DNA of 64,000 bases, from assembly GCF_000383475.1 (NCBI RefSeq), contig NZ_KB911460.1, positions 1 through 64,000 of the forward strand, in the 5' to 3' direction. This document shows, in pieces, positions 63,140-64,000 of the stretch (its first letter is position 1; every line of letters starts with the position of its first letter). The position numbers and the translations under genes are program-made. The DNA is from Microbacterium sp. 11MF. Its GTDB lineage: Bacteria; Actinomycetota; Actinomycetes; Actinomycetales; Microbacteriaceae. The notes under the pieces were generated by a model. The model did no database searches and had not been told where the DNA came from. It saw only the letters and a list, made by a program, of their open reading frames with translations.

Positions 63140-63298
63140 TACGACATGTCGCGGGCTTGTCATATTGGTCACCGATCGGTGTCCGGCGGGCAACGTTTGT
63201 GTCACCTTCCTACGGAGGGGGTGACTGTACAGGTTGCGGGGGCTAGGTTGGGGAAGGACCGGCGGACGTGTCGCCGGCAACAATCAGTAAGGCAGTTC

Positions 63299-63505
63299 AT
63301 GAGCGTCAGCGGTACCGTCAAGTGGTTCAACTCGGAAAAGGGCTTCGGGTTCATCGCCCCCGATGAAGGCGGCGCCGACGTCTTCGCCCACTACTCAGCC
63401 ATCGAATCTTCGGGCTACCGCTCGCTGGAAGAGAACCAGCGAGTCGAGTTCGACATCGCCCAGGGCCCCAAGGGCCTGCAGGCGGAGAACATTCGCCCCG
63501 TCTGA
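63299..63505 (+). CDS. cspA: Cold-shock protein
   Basis: 68 residues. RNA chaperone with RNP1 KGFGFIAP and RNP2 [22 protein letters not shown] at the start. A long untranslated leader is likely, as in other csp genes: the region 63140-63298 contains no gene and holds a TAGGTT box (about 63244). AAGG lies 8 nt before the ATG. Confidence 0.97.
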   Translation: MSVSGTVKWFNSEKGFGFIAPDEGGADVFAHYSAIESSGYRSLEENQRVEFDIAQGPKGLQAENIRPV

Positions 63506-63520
63506 GGTTTTACACCTCAG
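63502..63520. terminator. Small hairpin at the csp/HAD convergence
   Basis: CTGAGGT-TTTAC-ACCTCAG overlaps both stop codons of the converging genes. Confidence 0.5.
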
Positions 63521-64000
63521 CAGTGAGGAGCAGGCGGCGGAGTTCGGCCATCGTGTCGACCGCCGCCTGCGCCCCTTCACTCTCGTGGGGCCAACTAAAG
63601 CCCCACCGTACGAAAATGACGGGGACGCCGTTCGCGGCGGCCCCGTCGACGTCGTGATGGCGGTCTCCGATGAGGACCGGGCGGCTCGTGTCCGCCCCCG
63701 CCGCCTTCAGGCGGCGCAGTGCCTCGGCGACGATGTCCGCCTTCGTGGCGAGTGTCATCTCGTCCGGAGTCGCACCGGCCATGGCCTGCATGTGCTCTGA
63801 CAGACCGAAGTGCTCCATGAGCGCGACTACCTGCACCTCGGGCTTCGAGCTCGCGGTCGCCTGCGCGATGCCGGCTGCCGCGACATCCGCGATCAGCTCC
63901 CCGACTCCCGGGTAGAGCTCCACGTTCGCGGTGTAGCCGTCGGCCTTGCCGAGAGCCCGGTAGTAGGCGACCGCCTCGGTGGCCTGTTCCGGCGTCATCC
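63510..64000 (-). CDS. HAD-family phosphatase, N-terminus outside window
   Basis: At least 163 residues; the frame runs off the right edge. Phosphoglycolate-phosphatase-like: LYPGVGELIADVAAAGIAQA, TASSKPEVQV with the HAD motif II/III region, and VLIGDRHHDVDGAAANGVPV, motif IV (GDRxxD). Motif I (DxDGT) would lie beyond 64000. Substrate unknown. Confidence 0.85.
   Translation of the reverse strand, partial: MTPEQATEAVAYYRALGKADGYTANVELYPGVGELIADVAAAGIAQATASSKPEVQVVALMEHFGLSEHMQAMAGATPDEMTLATKADIVAEALRRLKAAGADTSRPVLIGDRHHDVDGAAANGVPVIFVRWGFSWPHESEGAQAAVDTMAELRRLLLTAEV

Overview
This is a high-GC (around 70%) actinobacterial chromosome segment centred on the replication origin. Gene order, DUF3566 and DUF6049 neighbours, PASTA kinases, class E sortase, CrgA and ParABS sites point to Microbacteriaceae, most likely Microbacterium. 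The genus is inferred from synteny and style, not from a search.

Layout. 1-798: 3' end of a wall-anchored repeat protein with a LAQTGG signal. 1065-2735: rplI, rpsR, ssb, rpsF. 2848-5616: WYL regulator, VOC protein and a membrane protein. 5606-11416: minus-strand cassette of glycosyltransferase 2, polysialyltransferase-like protein, NeuA-HAD fusion, NeuB and a DUF6716-like protein; this is the most distinctive accessory region and looks like a nonulosonic-acid (sialic acid or Kdn type) polymer locus. 11615-18078: lipoprotein, DUF779 plus aldehyde dehydrogenase and its GAF regulator, HxlR/azoreductase pair, small membrane protein/XRE pair. 18080-26372: cca, methyltransferase, DUF6049, murJ, trxB and trxA. 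26435-33065: two unknown genes, parB, parA, rsmG, jag, yidC, yidD, rnpA, rpmH. 33370-43293: dnaA, oriC, dnaN, recF, dciA, gyrB, gyrA, DUF3566. 43315-48667: VIT1-type transporter, tRNA-Ile, tRNA-Ala, NUDIX, lipoprotein, YbaK, cyclophilin, rhomboid, crgA. 48723-59284: sortase E, small membrane protein, trpG/pabA, then the growth-control operon fhaA-fhaB-pstP-ftsW-pbpA-pknA-pknB on the minus strand. 59428-64000: tRNA-Leu, FUSC, two VOC proteins, CoA-disulfide-reductase/rhodanese fusion, cold-shock protein, partial HAD phosphatase.

How it works together. Replication (DnaA, oriC, DnaN, GyrAB, DciA), segregation (ParAB with five parS sites) and membrane insertion (YidC/YidD) sit together as in most actinobacteria. 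The kinase operon and CrgA control peptidoglycan synthesis; MurJ supplies lipid II. Sortase E can anchor the LAQTGG protein. Several regulatory sites are readable: a SigR-type promoter before trxBA, a CstR-like operator before the persulfide reductase, palindromes beside the HxlR and XRE genes, and many -10 boxes 6-7 nt from start codons that imply leaderless mRNAs.

Unexplained structure: a strongly over-used word GGATGCC/GGCATCC that also forms inverted pairs near gene ends, and a 74-bp palindromic repeat present twice.
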